Source of the DNA: Dethiobacter sp.
GTDB lineage: Bacteria > Bacillota > Dethiobacteria > Dethiobacterales > Dethiobacteraceae
Assembly (NCBI GenBank): GCA_020725465.1
Contig: DYEY01000032.1
Location: forward strand, 1-35,981
Length of the DNA: 35,981 nucleotides
Direction of reading: 5' to 3'
In this document: positions 28,663 to 35,388 of the stretch, piece by piece
Numbering within the stretch: the first letter of the stretch is position 1
Layout: each line of letters begins with the position of its first letter
Notes under the pieces: model-generated
Databases searched by the model: none
Seen by the model: only the letters and a program-made list of their open reading frames with translations
What the model was told of the DNA's origin: nothing
Program-made: the position numbers and the translations under genes

Positions 28663-29976
28663 TTACCTGCTCATCAGAATTCTGGGTAACCATAGAATGA
28701 TTTCGGGGAAAAATATGCAAAGTATCAGCGCAACAAGTTGCAGAGTTACAAAAGGAATGACGCCCTTGTAGATGTGGTTTAAGGTTACCCCTGGTGGCGC
28801 AATGCCGCGAATATAGAATAGAGCGTAGGCAAAAGGCGGGGTAAGGAATGATGTTTGCAGGATTATCATAATTAGCATTCCTGTCCAAAGAGGGTTGAAG
28901 CCGAACATTTTTAAAATCGGTACAAAAATGGGAGTCATAATAAGCAATATGCCTACCCAGTCAATAAACATACCAAGCAGGAAAATGATAAACAGAATTA
29001 CAGCCAATATACCATAACCGCCAAGACCTAAACCGGTTACAAATTCAGTAATTACCCTGCCACCGCCGATAGCGAAGAAAACTGCTGTGAACAGGTTGGC
29101 ACCCAGTGCTACAAAAAGTATCATGGAGGTAACTTTAAGGGTGGTCAGGCAGGTTTGATAAAGTGTCTGCCAGTTGAGTTTACGATACCCTGCTGCAACG
29201 ATTATGCTGCCCAAGGCACCAAATCCGGCGGCTTCCGTGGGAGCGGTAACACCAAAGAAAATAGCGCCCAGTACCGCCAGAATCAGGAAAATAAAAGGTG
29301 CAAATGTTTTTATAGCCTCAAATATGTTCAGTTTTTCTCTTAATTCAGGAGGAATAGGCGGTCCCATTTCCGGTTGCAGCTGGCAGCGCACCAGGACATA
29401 CATGAAATATAGGCCGGCAAGTAAAAAGCCTGGAACAAAAGCGCCAGCAAACAGTTCCACTACAGAAACGCCTGCCATGGGACCGAACAGAATAAGCATA
29501 ATGCTGGGCGGAATCAATATACCAAGGGTACCCCCCGCCCCAACCACTCCGGTTGCCATGGACTTGTCATAGCCGCGGTTGACCATAGAGGGCAAAGCTA
29601 TAAGCCCCATCGTTGTGACTGATGCTCCGACAATCCCCGTACAGGCTGCGAAAATTGTGGAGAGAACAACAGTACCAAGAGCAAGTCCGCCTTTCAGCCT
29701 GCCAAACCACTTATACATCGTAGCATAAGCCATTTCCGCCACTCCCGCTTTTTCAAGCATGACTCCCATAAAAATAAAGAGTGGGAGGGCAGCATAGATA
29801 TACTCCGTCATAAGGCCGTAAGCACGGTGCGCAAAAAGTTGGTAAACCTGAGGGCCCCAGCCGATAACACCAAAAATCAGGCCCAAGCCCCCCAGGGTAA
29901 AAGCAATGGGGAATCCAAGAAATACTCCTACAAAAATTCCTACAAACATTAAAGCTGTTAAAACTTCAGGAGTCAT
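28663..29976 (-). CDS. dctM: TRAP transporter large membrane subunit DctM
   Basis: 437-residue DctM-type permease with about 12 hydrophobic segments. Family features are the N-terminal G-F-P-I-A-F-T-L-G near 20-28, A-A-L-P-L-F-I-F-M-G near 61-70, A-A-C-T-G-I-V-G-A-S-V-T-T near 109-121, G-A-G-G-T-L-G-I-L-I-P-P-S near 145-157, and T-A-P-T-E-A-A-G near 248-255. TRAP systems use ion gradients to import organic acids delivered by a binding protein. The start overlaps the end of dctQ by 11 bases. The SDR gene follows 44 bases downstream. Confidence 0.95.
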   Translation of the reverse strand: MTPEVLTALMFVGIFVGVFLGFPIAFTLGGLGLIFGVIGWGPQVYQLFAHRAYGLMTEYIYAALPLFIFMGVMLEKAGVAEMAYATMYKWFGRLKGGLALGTVVLSTIFAACTGIVGASVTTMGLIALPSMVNRGYDKSMATGVVGAGGTLGILIPPSIMLILFGPMAGVSVVELFAGAFVPGFLLAGLYFMYVLVRCQLQPEMGPPIPPELREKLNIFEAIKTFAPFIFLILAVLGAIFFGVTAPTEAAGFGALGSIIVAAGYRKLNWQTLYQTCLTTLKVTSMILFVALGANLFTAVFFAIGGGRVITEFVTGLGLGGYGILAVILFIIFLLGMFIDWVGILLIMTPIFVPILKMFGFNPLWTGMLIMIILQTSFLTPPFAYALFYIRGIAPPGVTLNHIYKGVIPFVTLQLVALILCIFFPEIILWLPRILMSR

Positions 29977-30487
29977 AGCTTTCTCCTTTCACCAGTACGA
30001 ACACGTGCCTGATAAACTCTACCACTCCCTGCAGGAGCAGAAGAAGCAGGCCTATAAACATCAGTGTCTTAATCGGGCCTGTAAGCGGCTTCCATAGTGC
30101 AAAAGGAGATCTTTCCTGTAGTATCCAGGCTTTGTATGCCAGGTGGTAGCTGTACCTGACCAGCACATAGGCAATGGGGAAAAAGAGGATAGCATTGCAG
30201 ACTATCTCGATAAGCGATCTGATCCTTTGGGGAAAGCGTAAGTATATTACATCCACCCTTACATGGCTGCCTTCCGACAAAGTATAACCAGCGCCAAGAT
30301 AAACCATACAACCATAAAGCATCCAGGTAGCGTCGTAAGCCCAACTGGTTGGCTTCTTAAAAATATAGCGTGACACTACTTCATAAGAAATCGTGAAAAT
30401 CAGAGGCAGGCATAACCAGCAGGCGATGCTGGCGGTCTTTTTGTTAAGGGTAGTTATAAATTTCATTATTGGAGCAATAAATTTCAC
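29966..30487 (-). CDS. dctQ: TRAP transporter small membrane subunit DctQ
   Basis: 173 residues with four hydrophobic helices, the usual DctQ size. The pattern E-V-V-S-R-Y-I-F-K-K-P-T-S-W-A-Y-D near 36-52 is the DctQ signature, followed by L-G-A-G-Y-T-L-S-E-G-S-H-V-R-V-D near 64-79. The start is GTG 30487 with AGGTGG six bases upstream. It pairs with DctM, with which it overlaps, and lies 103 bases downstream of dctP. Confidence 0.92.
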   Translation of the reverse strand: MKFIAPIMKFITTLNKKTASIACWLCLPLIFTISYEVVSRYIFKKPTSWAYDATWMLYGCMVYLGAGYTLSEGSHVRVDVIYLRFPQRIRSLIEIVCNAILFFPIAYVLVRYSYHLAYKAWILQERSPFALWKPLTGPIKTLMFIGLLLLLLQGVVEFIRHVFVLVKGESYDS

Positions 30488-30536
30488 AAGCTACCACCTT
30501 TTTTTCTGTAATAGGGGAGTTATTCTCTGAATTTTA

Positions 30537-30570
30537 GAAGAGGGCCTGCATCATATACAGGCCCGTCTTC
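30537..30570 (-). terminator. Hairpin between dctP and dctQ (attenuator or mRNA stabiliser)
   Basis: A seven-base stem GGGCCTG (30542-30548) / CAGGCCC (30558-30564) is extended by GAAGA/TCTTC across a one-base bulge. On the minus strand it is followed by TAAAATT, not a full T-run. Such a structure after a binding-protein gene commonly leaves dctP in excess over the membrane subunits. Confidence 0.6.
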
Positions 30571-30590
30571 CAGAAAGCCGTTACTATTTT

Positions 30591-31697
30591 TTACTGAAGC
30601 GCCCACTTGGGTATGGGAAGTGAGGTAGCCTCTTTATATGGATACCACCACTTGGCAAAGTCTATCTGCGACTTTCTGACTTTGGCAAAGAAGGGGTTTT
30701 CTTTGGCCTTATTTTCCATCCATTCCTCGGCCCAGCGCACCATGGTTTCCACGTCTTCCTGTTCCATCACTACCTGCTTAATTCCCATTTGCTCGAACTT
30801 TTTCAGTGTTTCTATGTTTTGAGCCTCATTGGAAGTCATTATTCTTAACAAGCTAATATCGCAGGCATACTCAACGGCACGCTTCAGGTCGTCAGGAAGG
30901 GCATTCCACTTGTCTTTGTTAATTACCAGTTCAAGGAAGCTGGCCGGTTGGTGGATACCGGGATAATGGTAATACTTGGCCACATCCTGGAAGCCCAGTG
31001 TAATGTCAAATGCCGGAATGCTATACTCGGCTGCATCAAGTACCTTTCTCTCCAGGGAAGGAATAATCTCAGCGGCCGGTATAAACGCAACCGACAGGCC
31101 GTTGGCGTTAAGTATGTCTCCCATAATGGGCATCATGCGTAACTTTTTGCCTTTCATGTTGTCTATGGTGCGCAGGGGCTCATTCGCCCACATAAATATT
31201 TCCATTCCGATCAGGCCGGCTGTTAGAACCTTGGCATTATAGGGAGCGTGCATTTCATTCCAAAGTTCAAGCCCACCGCCGTGTTTCATCCACATAAGGG
31301 CATCCTGTACCAGGAACCCACCGGGCACCGAGTTAAACAAAGGTGCAGCTATGTTTTGACCAATCCACATTCCGGGATATCCCCAGTGGGCATCAAGGAT
31401 TCCGTCTCTGATGGCGTTAAGGGCTTCAAAGGAGGGAGCAATGGCACCAGGAGGAAAAACTTCAAGAACCAGCCTGCCCTGTGAAACATCCTTCACGATT
31501 TCTGCAAAGTCTTCAAGCCAGTCTTGGAATAGTGTTCCCGGAGGCGTAAACCCCTGTATTTTCCAACGAATCACTTCTGCCTTTGGTACCGGTGACGAAT
31601 CTCCCTGAGCTGGCTGTTGGGGGGTTTTTTGGCCACAGCCAGCCAAGCCAAGCAGGACAAGAGAAATAACTAAAAGCAAACAAACAGACTTCCTCAA
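30591..31697 (-). CDS. dctP: TRAP transporter solute-binding lipoprotein DctP
   Basis: 368 residues from TTG 31697, chosen because AAGGAGG lies seven bases upstream; a longer frame to 31775 has no site. It starts with an Arg-Lys and a hydrophobic stretch ending L-A-G-C-G, a lipobox, so it should be lipid-anchored on the outer face of the membrane, as expected in a Gram-positive. The mature part has DctP features: D-G-I-L-D-A-H-W-G-Y-P-G near 107-118, and the segment M-K-G-K-K-L-R-M near 188-195 around the substrate-binding arginine. The ligand is probably an organic acid but cannot be named. It is the first gene of the operon. Confidence 0.93.
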   Translation of the reverse strand: MRKSVCLLLVISLVLLGLAGCGQKTPQQPAQGDSSPVPKAEVIRWKIQGFTPPGTLFQDWLEDFAEIVKDVSQGRLVLEVFPPGAIAPSFEALNAIRDGILDAHWGYPGMWIGQNIAAPLFNSVPGGFLVQDALMWMKHGGGLELWNEMHAPYNAKVLTAGLIGMEIFMWANEPLRTIDNMKGKKLRMMPIMGDILNANGLSVAFIPAAEIIPSLERKVLDAAEYSIPAFDITLGFQDVAKYYHYPGIHQPASFLELVINKDKWNALPDDLKRAVEYACDISLLRIMTSNEAQNIETLKKFEQMGIKQVVMEQEDVETMVRWAEEWMENKAKENPFFAKVRKSQIDFAKWWYPYKEATSLPIPKWALQ

Positions 31698-31931
31698 ACG
31701 AGATTCCTCCTTCGCTATTCTAGTTTTTTTGTGTGCCCCCCGTTGATCCACAACCAATGTTATCAGCCTCACCACCTATACAGTAATTTTTTCCTGGCCA
31801 GTATCAGTTTCACTGAAATCAGCCAAGAATCCTGATCCTAAGTAATGGGACATTTATGTCAGTACAGCAATTTTAACACAGCCTCTCAATCTTTCTTATT
31901 GGGAAAAAATCTGCTATTTTTCCATTTTCAT

Positions 31932-31945
31932 ACTACCCAAGTAGT
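31932..31945. promoter_or_regulatory. Operator-like inverted repeat downstream of the dctP promoter
   Basis: ACTAC (31932-31936), CCAA, GTAGT (31941-31945), a perfect 5-bp dyad. It lies about 8-20 bases downstream of the predicted dctP transcript start, where a repressor could act. Confidence 0.3.
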
Positions 31946-31959
31946 TAATATTTTTTTTT

Positions 31960-31988
31960 ATATTAAACTCTTTTAAATATTTTGTCAA
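31960..31988 (-). promoter_or_regulatory. Sigma-A promoter for the dctP operon
   Basis: On the minus strand a perfect TTGACA (plus 31983-31988) is followed after 17 bases by TAATAT (31960-31965, 4/6). It would give a ~250-base leader before dctP and could drive the entire five-gene operon. Confidence 0.5.
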
Positions 31989-32025
31989 TAATAAAAAATG
32001 ACTATATAATTTTATCAGGGAACCC

Positions 32026-32053
32026 TTCCCGCGACCGAACACTGTGCTATAAT
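32026..32053 (+). promoter_or_regulatory. Extended -10 promoter candidate before the gene at 32148
   Basis: TGCTATAAT (32045-32053) is a perfect extended -10 (TGnTATAAT). A weak TTCCCG (32026-32031) lies 16 bases upstream. It could serve the gene at 32148, whose original promoter would have been moved away by the insertion. Confidence 0.4.
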
Positions 32054-32127
32054 TCTTACTTCTTAAACTGCAAAAATAAGGTGTGGTGGGCTTACATATT
32101 TTATAATATATTGGTGTTATACTTACG

Positions 32128-32166
32128 GAGCAAAGGGGTAATTTATTGTGCGCTGTTTAATACTGG
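32128..32166. repeat. Right 39-bp direct repeat
   Basis: Identical to 26398-26436. Here it overlaps the ribosome site and the first six codons of the intact gene at 32148, so this is probably the functional copy. Confidence 0.95.
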
Positions 32167-32774
32167 GGGCCGGAGCTTTTGGCAGGCGCGCGCTGCATTC
32201 TTTAAATCCGGAATATAATGATATAACGGTGGTGGACAAAGAGCAGCCGGTGCTGGACGGACTGAAAGGTTTCCGGGCCCGCCTGGTGAGGGAAGATGCC
32301 GTGGCATTTCTGGCCGGCAGCAAACCGGGCGATTTCGACTGGATAATTCCCGCCTTACCGGTACACCTGGCCTTCAGATGGCTGCTTTACGTCCTGGAAA
32401 GGGAGGGGATACGATGCCGTCCGCTGCCGGTACCACAAGGACTGGCAGTACCCAACACCTATTACAATAGCGGCACCCTCTATACCAGCCTGGCGGAGCA
32501 TACCTGCCCGCCCGATTGTCCGGAACCGGACGGTTACTGCTACCTGACCGGCGGTGAGCGTCTGGTTCCGCTGCATAGCTTACTGAGTGATCTTTCTTTG
32601 CCGGGCTGTGCTGTAGAGGTGGTGCGTAGCCACCAGCTGGCACCGGGAGTGGGGGGAATTCGTCCGGAAAGGTTGGCAGCACTCTACAGAGCAGCAAGGG
32701 TTGCGGGCAGAAATTTGTTGGTGGCAACAGCTTGCGGTTGTCACGGGGTTTTGGACATGGTGGGTTTTACATAA
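32148..32774 (+). CDS. Hypothetical protein with Rossmann N-terminus and Cys-rich middle
   Basis: Function not recognised. 208 residues. The N-terminus (R-C-L-I-L-G-A-G-A-F-G-R-R-A) is a dinucleotide-binding G-x-G-x-x-G, with an acidic residue after strand 2 (V-V-D-K). A cysteine cluster C-P-P-D-C-P-E-P-D-G-Y-C lies near 120-131, and C-G-C-H is close to the end; these could hold a metal or iron-sulphur centre. The GTG start has AAAGGGGT nine bases upstream. Its codon use and GC content match the flanks, not the AT-rich block before it, so it is probably a native gene at the insertion border. It could be a small NAD(P)-linked redox protein; this is only a suggestion. Confidence 0.65.
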   Translation: MRCLILGAGAFGRRALHSLNPEYNDITVVDKEQPVLDGLKGFRARLVREDAVAFLAGSKPGDFDWIIPALPVHLAFRWLLYVLEREGIRCRPLPVPQGLAVPNTYYNSGTLYTSLAEHTCPPDCPEPDGYCYLTGGERLVPLHSLLSDLSLPGCAVEVVRSHQLAPGVGGIRPERLAALYRAARVAGRNLLVATACGCHGVLDMVGFT

Positions 32775-32813
32775 AAAAAAAAGACAGCAGAAATCTCCTG
32801 TCGAAAAATAGGA

Positions 32814-32839
32814 TGACAAAAGAACCGTCCCCGTGTCAC
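32814..32839. repeat. Small inverted-repeat element, reversed copy (GGGACGG-core family)
   Basis: The minus strand reads GTGACACGGGGACGG, then TTCTTTTGTCA. It matches the core of the units at 23611-23684 but in opposite orientation, with one change (CGG for CAG). It lies between the convergent genes ending at 32774 and 32843, three bases past the protease-like stop. Confidence 0.85.
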
Positions 32840-32842
32840 GTT

Positions 32843-33841
32843 TCAGGGTTTGGGGAGGAAGGATATGGGGGTGAAGCGGAGCAGCCGGGCGATGATATCC
32901 TGGGGGTTGCGGCCGCCGTCGGTACGGCCCGGCTGGAGGATGGGGTCGGCGGGACGGGAAAGTGAATCGCTGCCGTCGCTGCCGTTGGCCAGGACGTGGT
33001 TGTTGGAGAGGATAAGGGGTTCCCCGCTGTTGCGGTCGTAAACCACAGCGCCGAAGGTTCCGGCGGAAACGAGATAATGCCCTATACTGCAACCGGGCCT
33101 GGCTGGCCTGATCCTGGCACGGCGGTTAACCGGGGCGCTGTACCAGCTGCCCTCGGTGGTGGCTTCGAATTTACCGGTTTCCAGCACGTCAGTGAGCACC
33201 CCCTCCACCCGGGAGGGGACCAGGTCTTTCTCCCGTAGCAGGGAACGGTCCATTTTCCTGGACACCATTACCACCAGGCTGGGATCCCCGGTTTCCAGTC
33301 CCCGTACCTGTTTATACCCGATACCCACCCCCACCACGTTGGGGAGCGCCAGGAGAGAGTCCGCCTGTCTTTGGCACAGTTTGCGCAGCTCAGGCAGTTC
33401 CTCTTCCTCTTCGACTGCAGTGGTCCCGTAAGGGTCGAGGACCACGTTTAAAGCGTCCAGTACCGGTTTGACAGGATGAAAGAGAGTTGCTCTCCTGCTG
33501 CCGGCAAAGAGCAGTCCCACGGCTTGGCGTGCGCCGTCCAGGAGCAGGGAGCCGCTGTCGCCGGGCTCTCCCATGGGAGAAGTGGCCACTTGCCCGGTGA
33601 AACGGGCCAGGCGGCCGTCACTGAAACCGACGTTGACGGTTGTTTCCACCAGCGCGATTCTGCCCCTAGTGACGGCGGTGGTGCGGCCGCTTTTTTGTAC
33701 CAGCTGCCCAAGATACACATTACCGCTTCCGGTAGGACGGCCAAAACCGAGGATGTGGGCGTCTGTGCTGTTGTTTCTCACCGGCCGTGCCAGGGCGGCA
33801 TCCAGCTGGTACCCACGGAACGTTGCTTCGTTGCCTGACAT
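32843..33841 (-). CDS. Trypsin-like serine-protease family protein with circularly permuted halves
   Basis: 332 residues from ATG 33841 (GGGGG site upstream; the longer frame is antisense to the next gene). The family in related Firmicutes runs L-P-N-V-V-G-V-G-x-G-Y, then S-N-N-H-V-L-A (catalytic His), then L-V-D-A-A-x-A-R-P (Asp), K-S-G-R-T-T and G-D-S-G-S-L-L-L-D (Ser). Here the second half comes first (L-D-A-A-L-A-R-P with D14, K-S-G-R-T-T at 50-55, G-D-S-G-S with S96, F-H-P-V-K-P-V-L-D-A-L). It is joined by an acidic linker (E-E-E-E-E, about 144-149) to the first half (L-P-N-V-V-G-V-G-I-G-Y-K at 166-177, S-N-N-H-V-L-A with H282). All three residues are present. No signal peptide is seen. 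It may be active, or a fused remnant of tandem copies. Confidence 0.75.
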   Translation of the reverse strand: MSGNEATFRGYQLDAALARPVRNNSTDAHILGFGRPTGSGNVYLGQLVQKSGRTTAVTRGRIALVETTVNVGFSDGRLARFTGQVATSPMGEPGDSGSLLLDGARQAVGLLFAGSRRATLFHPVKPVLDALNVVLDPYGTTAVEEEEELPELRKLCQRQADSLLALPNVVGVGIGYKQVRGLETGDPSLVVMVSRKMDRSLLREKDLVPSRVEGVLTDVLETGKFEATTEGSWYSAPVNRRARIRPARPGCSIGHYLVSAGTFGAVVYDRNSGEPLILSNNHVLANGSDGSDSLSRPADPILQPGRTDGGRNPQDIIARLLRFTPISFLPKP

Positions 33842-33964
33842 CTGTTTGCCCCCTGTGCATGATACAGTATATAGTACGCCGGGAGCCAGGAAGTGGTGAA
33901 CGTATGGCGGCAGACAGGAAACTGCGGCGGAGGGGGAGAATAATGTCACAAGGGGGTGGATCAG

Positions 33965-35347
33965 ATGCGGGGCACCCTTACCAAACTGCTGGACATTGCC
34001 AGGCAGGAACAAAGGCGCATTTACATTGTGGGTGGCTATATCCGCGACGCCTTGAGAGGCCTGGCCAGCAGGGATGTGGATATGACGGTTGACCAGGAGG
34101 CCGAACAGTTTGCCAAAAAAGTAGCCTGGCTTCTGTGTGGCGATTACGAACTGCTGGATTCCGGGGCACAGCTTTCCCGGGTGACAGTTGGGGCCGATGA
34201 CGGCAAAAAGGTCTTCCTGGATTTTTCGCTGGCAAGGGGACAAAGCGTGGAAGAAGACCTTTTATACCGTGATTTCACCGTAAACGCCATGGGGGTGGCG
34301 CTGGATGATTACCTGGAAGCAGAAGACTGGCAGGACAAAATAAAAGACCCCGCCGGCGGGCGGCGGGACCTGCAAAGAAATGTCCTGCGCCTGGTGTCGG
34401 AAGAAAACCTGCGGGATGACCCGGTCAGGCTGCTGCGGGCGCCCCGCTTTATGCATAAGTTGGGACTGGCCCTGGATGAAGAGAGCAGAGATTTGATTCG
34501 CCGCAACGCCCGCCTGGTCCGGGACGCGCAGGCGGTAAAGCTGTCACTGGAACTTTTTCTGCTCCTTAACGCGCCGTATGCCGCGGAAGGACTGCGGTTA
34601 CTTTTTGAACTGGGAGTGCTTTATGAATTAACTCCTCTCTTTGCGGCCATGGCCAAAATGCCGTCGGAGGAAGGTAACCTGCTGGAACACGGACTGGCCA
34701 CCTGCCGGAGGCTGGAAGAGCTGTTATCAGGGCCCGGTGTGCTGGAACCCGCCCTTTTGCCGCAGGTTAAGGCGCACCTGTCGATGGAGGTGACGGAGAG
34801 ACGAACAAGGCTTGCTTTTCTCAAACTGGCCTGCCTTGTGCACGATTCGGGTAAACTGCGTTCGGCCGCAGGAGTCAGGAGGCATTTCAGCCACGAGCAG
34901 GCAGGTGCGGCCTATGCCCACGGCCTGGCCCGGCGCCTGAAGCTGGACGAACGGGAAACGGAGCTGCTTACCGGTCTGGTGCAGAATCACAGCCGTCCCG
35001 TCTATCTTTCCTGCCGGCACCTGCGGGCGCCCCGTTCCCGCTTCTTTCTGCAGTTCAGGGATATGGTGCCGGAGCTTCTGCTGCTGGCCCTGGCCAACAG
35101 GAGAGAGAGGCCAAACTGTTTTCCGGAGCTGGCGGCCAGGCTGCTGGAGGAATATTTCGGCGGCAAGGCGAAAGACCTGCCGGACCCGGTTATCAGCGCC
35201 GCCGAGGTGATGGAATTCTTCGGACTGCCTCCCAGCCGAACCGTGGGCAGGCTGCTGGAGGCGGCTTATGAAGCCCAGCTGGAGGGTAAGGTCCGGAACA
35301 GGGATCAGGCGCTTTCCCTGATATCTTCATTGCTTTTGCAAAAATAA
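33965..35347 (+). CDS. cca: CCA tRNA nucleotidyltransferase / poly(A) polymerase family enzyme with HD domain
   Basis: 460 residues from ATG 33965 (GGGGGTGG just upstream; GTG 33956 is an alternative). The head domain has I-Y-I-V-G-G-Y-I-R-D-A-L-R-G near 19-32 and the metal-binding D-V-D-M-T-V near 37-42, then R-D-F-T-V-N-A-M near 102-109 and the R-x-x-R-A-P-R-F region near 156-163. An HD domain follows (L-L-E-H-G, L-V-H-D-S-G-K near 294-300). It adds CCA (or A) to tRNA 3' ends. Whether it is a full CCA enzyme or an A-adding one cannot be decided from the sequence alone. It faces the protease-like gene divergently across 123 bases. Confidence 0.9.
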   Translation: MRGTLTKLLDIARQEQRRIYIVGGYIRDALRGLASRDVDMTVDQEAEQFAKKVAWLLCGDYELLDSGAQLSRVTVGADDGKKVFLDFSLARGQSVEEDLLYRDFTVNAMGVALDDYLEAEDWQDKIKDPAGGRRDLQRNVLRLVSEENLRDDPVRLLRAPRFMHKLGLALDEESRDLIRRNARLVRDAQAVKLSLELFLLLNAPYAAEGLRLLFELGVLYELTPLFAAMAKMPSEEGNLLEHGLATCRRLEELLSGPGVLEPALLPQVKAHLSMEVTERRTRLAFLKLACLVHDSGKLRSAAGVRRHFSHEQAGAAYAHGLARRLKLDERETELLTGLVQNHSRPVYLSCRHLRAPRSRFFLQFRDMVPELLLLALANRRERPNCFPELAARLLEEYFGGKAKDLPDPVISAAEVMEFFGLPPSRTVGRLLEAAYEAQLEGKVRNRDQALSLISSLLLQK

Positions 35348-35376
35348 GGCTGTGCCTGCGCACAGCCTTATTTTTT
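35343..35376. terminator. Bidirectional terminator between cca and the isopropylmalate-dehydrogenase-like gene
   Basis: A perfect 13-bp stem (35343-35355 with 35360-35372) has loop CTGC. A run of six or more T follows on the plus strand, and the flanking AAAATAA gives TTATTTT on the minus strand. It overlaps the cca stop. Confidence 0.9.
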
Positions 35377-35388
35377 CCGCCCGTTGTC

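Larger units (their letters stand above)
31698..32127. other. AT-rich intergenic region inside the island, right end
   Basis: About 430 bases without a supported gene. They hold the dctP promoter (31960-31988), an operator-like inverted repeat (31932-31945), a small dyad TTTCACTGAAA (31808-31818) flanked by CTGAT-type repeats, and plus-strand promoter-like boxes near 32026-32053. The left part of the region would be a dctP leader of about 250 bases. I see no coding capacity with a ribosome site, no tRNA and no recombinase. Confidence 0.6.
26398..32166. mobile_element. Putative inserted catabolic island bounded by 39-bp direct repeats
   Basis: Both ends carry the same perfect 39-bp sequence (26398-26436 and 32128-32166). 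The interior encodes a TRAP transporter and two dehydrogenase/epimerase-type enzymes on the minus strand. It is AT-richer than its flanks: hand counts of single 60-base lines give 37% GC (27001-27060) and 43% (29101-29160) against 62% (20281-20340). No integrase or transposase gene is visible, so the mechanism is unknown. Site-specific integration, or recombination with DNA carrying a related gene start, would both leave such repeats. Calling it mobile is an inference. Confidence 0.5.

Noticed and set aside
28619-28888. N-terminal extension of the SDR protein
   Set aside because: It runs back into dctM in another frame; the Rossmann motif begins right after ATG 28618.
26398-32166. Integrase or transposase gene for the island
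   Set aside because: All sizeable frames inside are accounted for by the transporter and dehydrogenase genes; no recombinase motif was seen.
33842-34243. N-terminal extension of the protease-like protein
   Set aside because: It is antisense to the cca gene and of low-quality composition; ATG 33841 has its own site.
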